Part shown: positions 36,125-44,897 of the stretch, piece after piece
How positions within the stretch are numbered: the stretch's first letter is position 1
Layout: each line of letters begins with the position of its first letter
DNA from: Corynebacterium phocae
GTDB lineage: Bacteria; Actinomycetota; Actinomycetes; Mycobacteriales; Mycobacteriaceae
DNA: 64,000 nt
Reading direction: 5' to 3'
Assembly (NCBI RefSeq): GCF_008693075.1
Contig: NZ_VXKJ01000030.1
Coordinates: 1 to 64,000 of the forward strand
Notes under the pieces: model-generated
Database searches by the model: none
Seen by the model: the letters and a program-made list of their open reading frames with translations, nothing else
What the model was told of the DNA's origin: nothing
Program-made: the position numbers and the translations under genes

Positions 36125-37087
36125 TTAGGCAGGTACCGCCAGATTTTCCGGCGCGAATTTACTGCTGACTGATTCTTGCCCGCCTAGTCTATCCACTAAC
36201 GCGGGTGTGAGGTACAGGGTTTCGTGGGCCTGCTGCATTCGGCCCAGCAGCGTGGCTTGGGAGCTGACACCGGTGACCACGTCGATGGGTAAGAGGTCAA
36301 GGTCGTGGTGCAGGGGAGTCCCGTAGGAAACGGGGCCCTGAACTGCGTCGTAGGAGATGAGGGCGGACGCGCCCGCACGGATTAGCTGGTGGACACCCTC
36401 GCGGAAGGACTCATAAGCTAATCCCTCGATGTAGCGCTTGTCCGCCGTGTCCGTGGTCCCCTGATAAGGGGGATCGAGGTAGATGAAGGCGCTGGCGTCC
36501 GCCCCCGCCACACAGTCGAGCCAGTCCAGGGACGTCACCTGAGCGCGCTGCATTAAGCGGCTGGATTCCATGATGCGCTGCGCGGTTGCGTCCGGGCGGG
36601 CACCGCGCCTGCGCCCGTCTGCGGACTGGTTTACCTCACCTTTTTGGTTGTAGCGCAACGAGGCTTTGACAATCCGGTTGAGGATGAACAAGAAATCGGC
36701 TGGGCGGCGTTCCCCAGCGGCGTTGAAACGGCTTCTTACCAGGCTAAAGTATTCGCGCGGGGACAACTCTCCGTAATCCCCCGTGAACTGGGCGAGCCAA
36801 ATGTCCTTGTATTCGGCGGCCAACTCTTCCGGGTGTGAGATGATTTTCTCCCACAAGGCCGCGATATCCCCGTTCTTGTCATTAATGTGAACTGGCCCGG
36901 AAAATCCGGAGGCCAGAAGGTGGAGAGAGACGGCAGCGCTTCCGCAGAAGGGTTCGATGACTTCGCTAACGCGGGTGGGGAAGAGCCGTTCGATAATCGG
37001 GGCCTGCCGGCGTTTGCTTCCCTGCATGGGAAAGGGCTGTACGGTTTTCGCCGGCGGGAAGTCCTTGACAAAGACCGTCTGCGGCAC
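36125..37087 (-). CDS. Dam-family DNA adenine methyltransferase
   Basis: N6-adenine methylase of the alpha (Dam/DpnM) type. Motif I region EPFCGSAAVSLHL (about 45-57), FILNRIVKASLRYN in the target-recognition half, and catalytic motif IV DPPY at 205-208 (IYLDPPYQGTTDT). About 320 aa from the GTG at 37087. An ATG at 37027 (MQGSKRRQAP, equivalent to the family's usual start) is also possible and may be better. No restriction endonuclease is adjacent, so it is an orphan methylase or the remnant of a restriction system. Confidence 0.85.
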   Translation of the reverse strand: MPQTVFVKDFPPAKTVQPFPMQGSKRRQAPIIERLFPTRVSEVIEPFCGSAAVSLHLLASGFSGPVHINDKNGDIAALWEKIISHPEELAAEYKDIWLAQFTGDYGELSPREYFSLVRSRFNAAGERRPADFLFILNRIVKASLRYNQKGEVNQSADGRRRGARPDATAQRIMESSRLMQRAQVTSLDWLDCVAGADASAFIYLDPPYQGTTDTADKRYIEGLAYESFREGVHQLIRAGASALISYDAVQGPVSYGTPLHHDLDLLPIDVVTGVSSQATLLGRMQQAHETLYLTPALVDRLGGQESVSSKFAPENLAVPA

Positions 37088-37239
37088 GGAGGCACCGTGG
37101 GCAAGCCGCGTGCTAGTCAGGTTGATGGCCGGTACCTCCTTCGAAGCTCTGAATTAAAACCCGTTCTGTGCTGGGTAGTTTTTCCTAAGATTACCACCCC
37201 GGTGGGAGGCCCTTACCACCGAAAAGGTAGCTCGCTAGA

Positions 37240-38505
37240 ATGGCCACCATGACTGTTGAATCCGTGAAACGTTTTGGACATACCATCAAAGAGCACACCA
37301 TCAGCGTCCCCTGGGATTACGACAACCCGGGGGAGACTTTTGAGCTGTTCGCCCGGGAGGTTATCGCGCCGGGCGGGGAGGACAAGCCCGCGCTGGTGTA
37401 CTTCCAGGGCGGCCCGGGGTTCCCGGCGCCGCGGCCGGTGGGCACGCCGGGGTTGCTGGGCAAGGCTTTGGAGCGCTACCGCCTCATCTTGCTGGACCAG
37501 CGCGGTACGGGGCGTTCGCACCGGATTGACTCCGCCAGCCCCGCAGCGGATCTGGAGAAGCTGAAGTTCCTGCGCCAGGACAACATTGCCCGCGACGCGG
37601 AGCGGCTGCGCGAGCACCTGGGGGAGGACAAATGGAGTATGTTTGGCCAGAGCTTCGGCGGGTTCTGCATCACCTCCTACCTGTCTTTATTCCCGGAGTC
37701 GGTGGAGCGCGCGTATTTCACCGGTGGGCTGCCCACGCTGGACAAGGGGGCGGATGAGCTCTACCGTTCTACCTACCGTGCGCTGCACGCCCGGCAGGAG
37801 AAGTTCTACCGGGAAATCCCCTGGGCTAAGGGCCGGGTGGAGGAGATCATTCACCACCTGGATAACGCGGAGGAGCTACTACCTACGGGGGAGCGGCTGA
37901 GCTCCCGGCGTTTCCGTACCGTGGGCATTGAGCTGGGGCGCGGCACCGGCTTTGACACGCTTGCCTATCTACTCGAGGATCCTTTTCGCGAGGTCAAAGG
38001 TGAAAAGCGCCTGCGGACCGACTTCCTGGCGGACGTGGGCGCGCGCGTGAGCTTTTACGGCGCGCCGTTGTATGCGGCCATCCACGAATCCATCTACGGT
38101 GCCGTGGGCGGGCAAAAGGTCACCGGCTGGTCCGCGCACCGGGTCCGCGAGGAATTTGAGGACTTCGCGGAGTCCGGAACGTGGCTGACCGGTGAGCACA
38201 TCTACCCCTGGCAGTTCGATGAGGACCCGGCGCTGCGCCCGCTGAAAGAAGCCGCCTTTGCCTTGGCGGAGCACGAGTGGGAGTCCTCGCCTTACGACGC
38301 CGAAGCTCTTGGGAAGGCGGACGCCGTGGCGGCGGCCGCCGTGTACCTGGATGACATCTTCGTGCCCTTCGAGGAGTCCATGGACACTGCGGCAGCGTAC
38401 AAAGATTTGCGCCCGCACGTGACCAACAAGTTCCAGCACAACGGCATTGCTGAGGACGGGGCCGGCATCTTTGGCGAGCTCCTGCGCTTGGCCGATGACC
38501 ACTGA
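37240..38505 (+). CDS. pip: prolyl aminopeptidase (S33 alpha/beta hydrolase)
   Basis: 421-aa hydrolase. The oxyanion region is QGGPGFPAP, then LLDQRGTGRS, and the nucleophile elbow GQSFGG with Ser138, all matching proline iminopeptidases that remove N-terminal proline. It is about 100 residues longer than the shorter class, like other actinobacterial members. A second ATG nine bases downstream could be the start. Confidence 0.9.
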   Translation: MATMTVESVKRFGHTIKEHTISVPWDYDNPGETFELFAREVIAPGGEDKPALVYFQGGPGFPAPRPVGTPGLLGKALERYRLILLDQRGTGRSHRIDSASPAADLEKLKFLRQDNIARDAERLREHLGEDKWSMFGQSFGGFCITSYLSLFPESVERAYFTGGLPTLDKGADELYRSTYRALHARQEKFYREIPWAKGRVEEIIHHLDNAEELLPTGERLSSRRFRTVGIELGRGTGFDTLAYLLEDPFREVKGEKRLRTDFLADVGARVSFYGAPLYAAIHESIYGAVGGQKVTGWSAHRVREEFEDFAESGTWLTGEHIYPWQFDEDPALRPLKEAAFALAEHEWESSPYDAEALGKADAVAAAAVYLDDIFVPFEESMDTAAAYKDLRPHVTNKFQHNGIAEDGAGIFGELLRLADDH

Positions 38506-38563
38506 GAAACAGCAGTTAAAAGGGTGTAACCTGGGTTTTAAGAGTTCGTAGAAAGGAACAAAT

Positions 38564-39649
38564 ATGTCCGGAGCTTTGATAAGTCTGATTGTTTTTGCCA
38601 TCGTTGGCATCCTTATTCTTTTGACCATTTTTGATGGCTTTGTCATTGTGCGCACCCGGGAGGCCGCCATCATCGAGCGCCTGGGTAAGTTCCAACGCGT
38701 AGCCCATGCGGGCTTAAACTTTAAGCTGCCCTACGCGGACCGCGTACGCGACCGTATCTCCCTCCAAGTCCAGCAGCTGGACGTGATGGTGGAGACCAAG
38801 ACGCGGGATAACGTGTTCGTGCAGATCCCGGTGGCGGTCCAGTACCAGGTGGTTGAAGGACGCGAGCGTGAGGCCTTCTACATGTTGAGCAACCACGAGC
38901 AGCAGATTGTGGCCTATGTGCAAGATAACGTGCGTTCCTCCGTGGCCAATATGGGCCTGGATGAGTCCTTCTCTTCCAAGGACACCATTGCGCACAACGT
39001 GGCGGAATCCTTGCGTGACAACATGGCTGAATACGGCTGGAACTTTGTCAACACCCTGGTCACGGACATCCGCCCCGATGGTCGCGTGCGCGACTCGATG
39101 AACTCCATTAACGCCGCGCAGCGCGAGCGTGAGGCCGCCATCGCGCAGGCTGAGGCTGAGAAAATCCGCGTGGTCAAGGAAGCCGAGGGTGCCGCTGAGG
39201 CCCGTAAGCTCCAGGGCCGCGGCGTGGCTGAGCAGCGTAAGGAGATCGTGGAAGGTATTGCCGCCCAGTACGAGATTCTGCGCCAGGCCGGCGTGAAGGA
39301 AAATCCAGAAACCCTCATGCTGGTGTCCCAGTACCTTGACGCCATGGTGGACGTGGCTTCCAAGTCACGTACCAACGTGATGTACATGCCGTCCAACCCG
39401 CAGGGTATGCAGGACCTCTTTGGCGGTATGCGTGATGCCTTGCTATCTACCAACGCCATGAACCAGAGCATTGACTACGGGGATGACTATGGGGATGACT
39501 ACGGGGATAAGGAAGACAGTAAACCTCGCCCAGCGCAGCCCCGTCAACAGCAGCCTGAACACCGTGAACTTCCCACCTATCCCAGCGAAGATGAGCAGCC
39601 GGAGCAGGGGATTGCGCAGTTGGTACGCAAGGCGCTCAAAGAGAAGTAA
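38564..39649 (+). CDS. SPFH/stomatin-like membrane protein
   Basis: 361-aa protein with an N-terminal membrane helix (5-28), a band-7/SPFH domain (about 29-200, with TREAAIIERLGKFQRV and RDNVFVQIPVAVQYQV), a helical Ala/Glu-rich coiled coil (about 185-235) and a low-complexity tail containing three YGDDYGD-type units. It forms large membrane scaffolds in related bacteria. AAAGGA precedes the ATG; it stands alone. Confidence 0.92.
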   Translation: MSGALISLIVFAIVGILILLTIFDGFVIVRTREAAIIERLGKFQRVAHAGLNFKLPYADRVRDRISLQVQQLDVMVETKTRDNVFVQIPVAVQYQVVEGREREAFYMLSNHEQQIVAYVQDNVRSSVANMGLDESFSSKDTIAHNVAESLRDNMAEYGWNFVNTLVTDIRPDGRVRDSMNSINAAQREREAAIAQAEAEKIRVVKEAEGAAEARKLQGRGVAEQRKEIVEGIAAQYEILRQAGVKENPETLMLVSQYLDAMVDVASKSRTNVMYMPSNPQGMQDLFGGMRDALLSTNAMNQSIDYGDDYGDDYGDKEDSKPRPAQPRQQQPEHRELPTYPSEDEQPEQGIAQLVRKALKEK

Positions 39650-39725
39650 ACAGAGTTATCTCCGTGCGATGAGTCGAAACTGCGTTTGCAATCTCCGCTA
39701 GCCCGGGTAACCGTCCTACAGTTAA

Positions 39726-39764
39726 TTACTGGCCAGCCCTTTCATATGGAGGGGCTGGCCAGTA
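39726..39764. terminator. stem-loop after SPFH gene
   Basis: TACTGGCCAGCCCCT-like arms (39726-39740 and 39750-39764) pair almost perfectly. It is about 75 bases after the SPFH stop codon and has only a weak T-tail. The rest of 39650-39850 is empty. Confidence 0.55.
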
Positions 39765-39852
39765 TTGTGAAGAAGAGTTGGTTGATTGGTGGCTAGATTT
39801 TTAGAAGCGGCTTTAAAGTACAACTCTTTTTCAAAAGAATGGAAGTAGAGCG

Positions 39853-40035
39853 ATGACACGAAACAGTTCAAAACGCCCGGAGAACCCGGCAGCTGAGCCG
39901 CAGCACAGGCGCTATCCCGAAACGCAAGAAGAGAAGTACGAGCAATTGATGGAGCTCCTGGCGGAGAAGTATCCCAACGGCCGCCCGGTGAGCTTCTGGG
40001 AATGGCTGGCCCGGGCTCTCCGCATTATTAAGTGA
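39853..40035 (+). CDS. 60-aa hypothetical protein
   Basis: Small hydrophilic protein with many Arg/Glu residues and a more hydrophobic C-terminus (SFWEWLARALRIIK) that could form an amphipathic helix at the membrane. AAGTAGAG precedes the ATG. I recognise no family; coding-like composition and its own ribosome site support it. Confidence 0.5.
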   Translation: MTRNSSKRPENPAAEPQHRRYPETQEEKYEQLMELLAEKYPNGRPVSFWEWLARALRIIK

Positions 40036-40094
40036 GGGTTGTTAGATTGAGGCGGTCTTCCTGGTGCAGCTTGTGGTTGCGCTAGACGGGGAAA

Positions 40095-41555
40095 TTAGGC
40101 TTCGATAATCGAGCCTTTCTTTAGTCCCCACGCGGCCAGGGCGGCGCCGAAGAGCATGGGTATTACTGCAATTCCGGTGATGTACGCGCCTTCGTGTTCG
40201 GGGGAGTAGAACACGGAGACGGACCCGGCCAGGGAGCTGCCAATGGCTAGGGTGAGGAACCACAGCGCGGAAAACCGGGTGGCAAAGGCGCGGGGAGCGT
40301 GGGTGGCGCTGGCGGCCATGCCCACGGGGCCAATGAATATCTCACCCAGGCTGAGCAGGAGGATACACAGTGCTAGAGCCAGGAATGGGGTGGAGTTATC
40401 GCTGCCGCCGGTGAAGGGCAGCAGGACTAACATTCCGGAGCCGGCTACTATCAGTCCGCCGCCCATGAGCACCGGGCGCGCGGGCATATTGCGGGTTGCC
40501 ATCCAGGCGGCCACCGGAACAATGAGGAGCAACGTGTAGAACGGGTTGAGCGACTGCGTCCAGGCGGCGGGAATTTCAAAGCTGCCCACAAGGCGGTTCA
40601 GGCGTTGGTCGGAGTAGACGGCCAGAACGCCGTAGACCTGGAATTGGAGGACCCAGAAGCAGGTGGTGGCCAGGAATAGGGGGATGAAGGTCAGCACGCG
40701 AGTGCGTTCGATGGAGGTAACCAACGGGGAGCGGAGCAGCGTGGCAAAGAGGATGATGGCCACGGCCACGGTGCTCACCAATAGGACTAACGCCAGGGTG
40801 TCCGGGTTGAGCCAGCCGGTAGCCACGGCCACTATGGCCAGGAGAAGAACCGCTGCACCGCCGCCAACGGCAAGTGCCACCACGCGGGGTGGGGCGGGAT
40901 TAGCGGGAGTGGAGATGGTCTCCCGAATGTCGGGTGTCATCTGCTTCAGCATGGGACGGCGCAGGATGGGGTAGAGGATACAGCCGATTGCCATGAGAAT
41001 GGCGGCTGCGGCAAAACCTGCGTGGTAGCCGTACTTTTGGGAAAGGTAACCGGTGAGCAGGGGACCACAGAGCCCGCCGATGTTGATACCAAAGTAGAAG
41101 ATTTCAAAGGCGCTATCCCGTTTGCCGGCCGCTGGTGGGAAGGCGGCACCAAGAATGGTGATGGCGGCGGTCTTGAGCAGTGCGGAGCCTAGGGCGATGG
41201 GGATGAGTCCCAGGAATAGCCCGGCGAACTCGGGGACAAGGGACATGGAGAGGTGGCCAACTATGAGCATGCTCGCGCCGGTGATGAGGGTTTTCTCCGC
41301 GCCTAGGACCCTGTCGGAAATCCACCCGCCGGCAAAAGTGAGCAGATAGAGCATGGAGCCATAGGCCCCCACTAGGGCGGTGGCTTGGGTGGTCTCCATC
41401 TTCAGACCCGTTGCTTGGTCATAAAGGTAGTAAGCCAGGATGGCTTGCATGCCGTAGAAGCTGAAACGCTCCCACATTTCAATTCCGGCAATGGCGGGAA
41501 TGGCCGCTGGGAAGTTTTGGTTCCGCGTTGTTGAACGTTGTTCAATTATGGTCAT
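40095..41555 (-). CDS. POT family proton-dependent transporter
   Basis: 486-aa transporter of the POT/PTR2 family (proton-driven oligopeptide uptake). The N-terminal GIEMWERFSFYGMQAILAYYL carries the ExxERFxYYG motif variant, and FYFGINIGGLCGPLLTGYLSQKYGY is the second signature; about 12-14 helices. It is divergent from bioA, and a 13-bp operator matching the one in bioA lies in its codons 4-8. That hints at biotin-linked regulation and possibly transport of biotin, biocytin or biotinyl peptides. Substrate inferred only from regulation. Confidence 0.9.
   Translation of the reverse strand: MTIIEQRSTTRNQNFPAAIPAIAGIEMWERFSFYGMQAILAYYLYDQATGLKMETTQATALVGAYGSMLYLLTFAGGWISDRVLGAEKTLITGASMLIVGHLSMSLVPEFAGLFLGLIPIALGSALLKTAAITILGAAFPPAAGKRDSAFEIFYFGINIGGLCGPLLTGYLSQKYGYHAGFAAAAILMAIGCILYPILRRPMLKQMTPDIRETISTPANPAPPRVVALAVGGGAAVLLLAIVAVATGWLNPDTLALVLLVSTVAVAIILFATLLRSPLVTSIERTRVLTFIPLFLATTCFWVLQFQVYGVLAVYSDQRLNRLVGSFEIPAAWTQSLNPFYTLLLIVPVAAWMATRNMPARPVLMGGGLIVAGSGMLVLLPFTGGSDNSTPFLALALCILLLSLGEIFIGPVGMAASATHAPRAFATRFSALWFLTLAIGSSLAGSVSVFYSPEHEGAYITGIAVIPMLFGAALAAWGLKKGSIIEA
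41532..41544. promoter_or_regulatory. BioQ-like operator in POT gene
   Basis: TGAACGTTGTTCA, a perfect palindrome extended by one T/A pair on each side, in codons 4-8 of the POT gene. It resembles the TGAAC-N3-GTTAC-type motif reported for BioQ, the TetR-type biotin repressor of corynebacteria. Confidence 0.75.
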
Positions 41556-41600
41556 AGAAATTGATTATGCACCACCCGGTGGTGTGGTACATATGAATGC

Positions 41601-42848
41601 ATGAAAAAGTTGAACAGCGTTCAGGTTGCGGAGATTGATGCTCAACACATCTGGCACCCCTATGCCGCGCCGGGAGCCCCCGCTATTCAGGTTGTGGCAG
41701 CTGAGGGAAACTACCTGACGCTGGCGGACGGCCGCACCGTGATTGACGGCATGAGCTCCTGGTGGGCGGTATGTCACGGTCATTCACATCCGCGACTGGT
41801 TAACGCCGCCAAACAACAGATTGAGGCCTTCTCCCACGTCATGTTTGGTGGACTAACGCATGAGCCGGCGGCACGGCTTACCGCCAATTTGATGGAGCTA
41901 ACCCGCGGTGATTTTTCCCAGGTATTTTATTCAGATTCCGGGTCAGTTGCTGTTGAGGTGGCGGTGAAGATGGCGCTGCAATATAGCAGGGGCATCGGCA
42001 AGCCGGAGCGCACCAAGCTGCTTACCTGGCGCTCGGGATACCACGGGGACACCTTTGCCGCCATGAGCGTGTGTGACCCGGAAGGCGGAATGCATTCCCT
42101 CTGGCAAGGGGTGCTGGCGCAACAAATCTTTGCCCCAGCACCGCCGGTAGCGGGAACCGGCGGACACGCCGAATACCTGGCGCAGCTTGACGCGCTGGTC
42201 AGCGATGAGGTGGCGGCCATCATCATCGAACCCGGCGTCCAAGGCGCCGGCGGTATGCGCTTCCATGACCTGGAACTGGTGGCAGGCCTGCGGGAGATAT
42301 GCGACCGCCACGGGATTTTGCTCATCGCGGATGAGATTGCCACCGGTTTTGGGCGCGCCGGGGAGCTGTTTATGACCCAGGCTGCCGGCATCACCGCGGA
42401 CATCCTTTGCGTGGGCAAGGCCCTGACAGGCGGGTTCATGTCGCTTGCCGCAACACTGGCCACCGAGAAAGTAGCCACCGGCATGCAACCGGCCGCGCTC
42501 ATGCACGGGCCCACCTTCATGGCCAACCCGCTGGCCTGCGCGGTGGCAGCCGAGTCCACGGAGATTATCAAGGAAGGCCACTGGCGCACCCAGGTTGCCA
42601 ACATTGAGTCCTGGCTCAAAGCCGGCCTGGCCAACGCCCCGGGGCTTAGCCGCGTGCGCGGCGCAATTGGAGTAATGGAGATGGACCACCCCGTGGATAT
42701 GGCCGCTACCACCGCCGCCGCTTTGGATGAGGGCGTGTGGCTGCGGCCCTTCGGCCGGCTCATCTACGCCATGCCCTCATATATCAGTACTGAAGAGGAA
42801 GTAGCCCGGATTTGCCGGGCCATGATTAAGGCAGGTGAGTGCGCATGA
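41601..42848 (+). CDS. bioA: adenosylmethionine-8-amino-7-oxononanoate transaminase
   Basis: 415-aa PLP enzyme of biotin synthesis that uses SAM to make 7,8-diaminopelargonate. HIWHPY near the start, DGMSSWWAVCHGHSHPRL, YHGDTFAAMSVCDP and the PLP lysine in CVGKALTGGFM are diagnostic. Its stop codon overlaps the bioD ATG (ATGA). Regulation is likely by the palindrome in its first codons. Confidence 0.97.
   Translation: MKKLNSVQVAEIDAQHIWHPYAAPGAPAIQVVAAEGNYLTLADGRTVIDGMSSWWAVCHGHSHPRLVNAAKQQIEAFSHVMFGGLTHEPAARLTANLMELTRGDFSQVFYSDSGSVAVEVAVKMALQYSRGIGKPERTKLLTWRSGYHGDTFAAMSVCDPEGGMHSLWQGVLAQQIFAPAPPVAGTGGHAEYLAQLDALVSDEVAAIIIEPGVQGAGGMRFHDLELVAGLREICDRHGILLIADEIATGFGRAGELFMTQAAGITADILCVGKALTGGFMSLAATLATEKVATGMQPAALMHGPTFMANPLACAVAAESTEIIKEGHWRTQVANIESWLKAGLANAPGLSRVRGAIGVMEMDHPVDMAATTAAALDEGVWLRPFGRLIYAMPSYISTEEEVARICRAMIKAGECA
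41611..41623. promoter_or_regulatory. BioQ-like operator in bioA
   Basis: TGAACAGCGTTCA, the same TGAAC-N3-GTTCA palindrome, begins 10 bases after the first base of the bioA ATG. Its centre is 79 bp from the sister site. A TTGATT and a TACATA-like pair lie upstream, so the bioA transcript may be almost leaderless and the operator just past the start of transcription. Confidence 0.78.
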
Positions 42849-43498
42849 TTGTGTGCGTTACTGGAACAAATACGGGCGTTGGCAAAACCATCGCGTGCGC
42901 GGCTCTGGCAGCGCAGACGCGGGAACGCGGGCAGTCGGTAGTAGTGCTCAAACCCGTCCAGACTGGTGAGCCCGCAGGGCAGGGTGATGTGTTTACCGTG
43001 GCTCGCCTGGCCGGGGTACCCGCGCACGAGTACGTGCGTTTCCCAGAGCCGCTAGCGCCCAACCTTTCCGCGCGCCGGGCGGGGCTGCCCCAGCCCACCC
43101 TGGAGGAAGTGGCCGCTTGGGTTCGCAGTTTTACTGCCGATGTCGTCTTAGTCGAAGGCGCCGGCGGCCTGCTGGTTCGCCTGGCTGACAGCTTCACCTT
43201 GGTGGACCTAGCTGTTGAGTTATCCGCGCCCTTGGTGGTGGTCACCAGCCTTAATCTAGGCAGCCTGAACCTGGCGGAGCTCACCGTCCGTGAGGCCCAA
43301 CGCCACGGGCTTGAGGTCCTAGGCCTAGTTGGTGGGAGCTTGCCCGCCCAACCCGACCTGGCAACGCGGCTCAGCGTGGAAGAAATGCCTGCGGTCACCG
43401 GGGTTGACCTATGGGGCTGCCTTCCCGACGGCGCGGGCGAGCTTAGCCCGGCGGAGTTCCTTGCGGCCACGGCCGGCGTGCAACCACGCTGGTCCTAA
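42845..43498 (+). CDS. bioD: dethiobiotin synthetase
   Basis: 217-aa ATP-dependent carboxylase that closes the ureido ring. Walker A is GTNTGVGKT and the substrate lysine region is VLKPVQTGE. VEGAGGLLVRL is present. The ATG at 42845 overlaps bioA by four bases; a GTG six bases upstream is possible. Its last 20 codons occur again as a relic near 49.55 kb. Confidence 0.96.
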   Translation: MIVCVTGTNTGVGKTIACAALAAQTRERGQSVVVLKPVQTGEPAGQGDVFTVARLAGVPAHEYVRFPEPLAPNLSARRAGLPQPTLEEVAAWVRSFTADVVLVEGAGGLLVRLADSFTLVDLAVELSAPLVVVTSLNLGSLNLAELTVREAQRHGLEVLGLVGGSLPAQPDLATRLSVEEMPAVTGVDLWGCLPDGAGELSPAEFLAATAGVQPRWS

Positions 43499-43520
43499 GA
43501 ACAGGCCTTTGTCAGATTCA

Positions 43521-43632
43521 TCTTTGAGGCGGATGTTTCGGGTTGCTTATCGTCGAACAAAGTGGCAAAGCTCACTCGGTGCCACCTGTCACTCGTCAAC
43601 GAGCCGGGGCGTAGGGCCGTTTAAAAGTGAAG
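43521..43632 (-). pseudogene. relic of the AAA/DUF4143 ATPase gene, copy 0
   Basis: Two pieces of the ATPase gene are fused with an internal deletion. 43521-43580 resembles 45244-45300, and 43580-43632 resembles 45474-45527 (both share CACTCGTCAACGAGCCGG). It lies just after bioD, on the same relative side as the later copies. The nearby 43633-43745 holds nothing else recognisable. Confidence 0.75.
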
Positions 43633-43749
43633 TGCCCCGGGTTGTGTGCCTAATTAACTCCCCTGTGAGAACGCTCCGTTCTAACGCGGTATTTTTACGA
43701 ACAGTGAGTTCCCTGCCCAGTAGCCGGGAACCACACCTTGCTTAAAACG

Positions 43750-44028
43750 CTACACATTTTTGGGATGCGTAATTGCGTAACCGATACCGGTAAACAAAAG
43801 ACCCAGCAAAGCCGGAGCAATCGCGAGTTTGTCCCTCTCGCAGATAAGTAAAAAGAACGAAAAAATATACAGGCTAGCTGCTCCGGCGAACACCCACGCC
43901 CCAGTTTTAGATGGAGCGCTTACTAGTGGATGCTCGGAGTATTTTCCAGTAGAAGACACGAAAGCGGCACTACCAACTAGTATCGCTGATGCAATGACGA
44001 CAATAATCGGAAACCAATTATTACCCAA
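43750..44028 (-). CDS. small membrane protein paired with secreted protein
   Basis: 92-aa protein with three hydrophobic segments (about 5-25, 43-62 and 68-84) and a short polar loop. TTG start preceded by GAGGAA. It overlaps the upstream secreted-protein gene by eight bases, so the two are co-translated. No family recognised; a role as immunity protein or membrane partner for the secreted protein is a guess from the arrangement. Confidence 0.6.
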   Translation of the reverse strand: MGNNWFPIIVVIASAILVGSAAFVSSTGKYSEHPLVSAPSKTGAWVFAGAASLYIFSFFLLICERDKLAIAPALLGLLFTGIGYAITHPKNV

Positions 44029-44359
44029 AGTTCCTCACCTTAAGTACCGCAGCTACAGCTGCTGCCGCAACAGCAGGCAAAACCCTTGGTTGCGGCCCTA
44101 CAACCTCATAATTGATATCAACATATTCAAGAGCCGCTACGAGTTCGGGATCAATAGTCCCATCGGCTATCAAATCCTCAGCAGACTCAATAGCTGCATA
44201 CGGAATTTGAATTGGTTCACCTTCGTTTGTGGCGACGCAACTGTGGGCAGAGGTAGAAAATGATTCTTGTGCTAACGCCCCAGGTGCACTCGTCACAGAC
44301 AACGCCAATGCCATAACAAGAGTTCCAGCAATTGATTTCACATGAGATAACTTCTTCAA
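44021..44359 (-). CDS. small secreted protein
   Basis: About 112-aa exported protein. From the TTG at 44359 it has a textbook signal peptide (MKKLSHVKSIAG, hydrophobic core, cleavage after GALA), a mature part with an acidic middle (ESAEDLIADG, PELVAALEYVDINYE) and an Ala/Val-rich hydrophobic C-terminus ending KVRNFG. GGAGG lies five bases before the TTG. A 15-bp tandem duplication places another GGAGG-TTG unit upstream, and an ATG at 44389 is also in frame. One cysteine only (SAHSC). Function unknown. Confidence 0.6.
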   Translation of the reverse strand: MKKLSHVKSIAGTLVMALALSVTSAPGALAQESFSTSAHSCVATNEGEPIQIPYAAIESAEDLIADGTIDPELVAALEYVDINYEVVGPQPRVLPAVAAAAVAAVLKVRNFG

Positions 44360-44581
44360 CGCAGCCTCCGTCAACGCAACCTCCGTCATCACTATCTTGC
44401 TTGCATCCTACTTTTATGCCCGATCGTGGGCAATCTCTCGTGAATTTTGGGGGGTCGTCGGGGGTGTTGTCTCTTTGTTGATTTAGGCCATTCTGACGTC
44501 GATTTCGTGTTGGTCTGACGTGTCGTCGGGGGTGTTTGAAGTGGCCTTTGGCTTGTTCCTAGTAATTTACCCTGGTTTCTA

Positions 44582-44897
44582 TTATTTCAAGAAGCTGGTT
44601 TTGGCTGCAATATTCGGCCTCAACTTCCAGTGGAGTGCGGTAGCCCAATGTCTCATGAATGCGAACTTCATTCCATCATGACCCCACTGGGGCGTTGCAA
44701 CCTCTACCTCAAATTCACCCTCCCATTCCTTATTTTTAATAGCTTCATTTTTGTAACCCCCGTTGATATTTTCGGCCATCGCATTGTCATAGGAATCTCC
44801 TACCGTCGAAGTGGAAGAAGAATTCCATGCTTAGCCAAGGTACCTTTCGTACACGACGCTGACATACTGACTACCGTGGTCAGCGTGATGCACAAGC
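44582..44897 (-). mobile_element. IS3-family transposase relic
   Basis: On the minus strand the C-terminal part of an IS3-type OrfB is readable across frames: HHADHGSQYVSVVYERYL, STVGDSYDNAMAENING and HETLGYRTPLEVEAEYCSQ. Frameshifts and stops break it, the N-terminal half is missing, and its upstream edge abuts the truncated ATPase copy at about 44.9 kb. An IS insertion followed by loss probably cut that ATPase gene. Confidence 0.88.
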
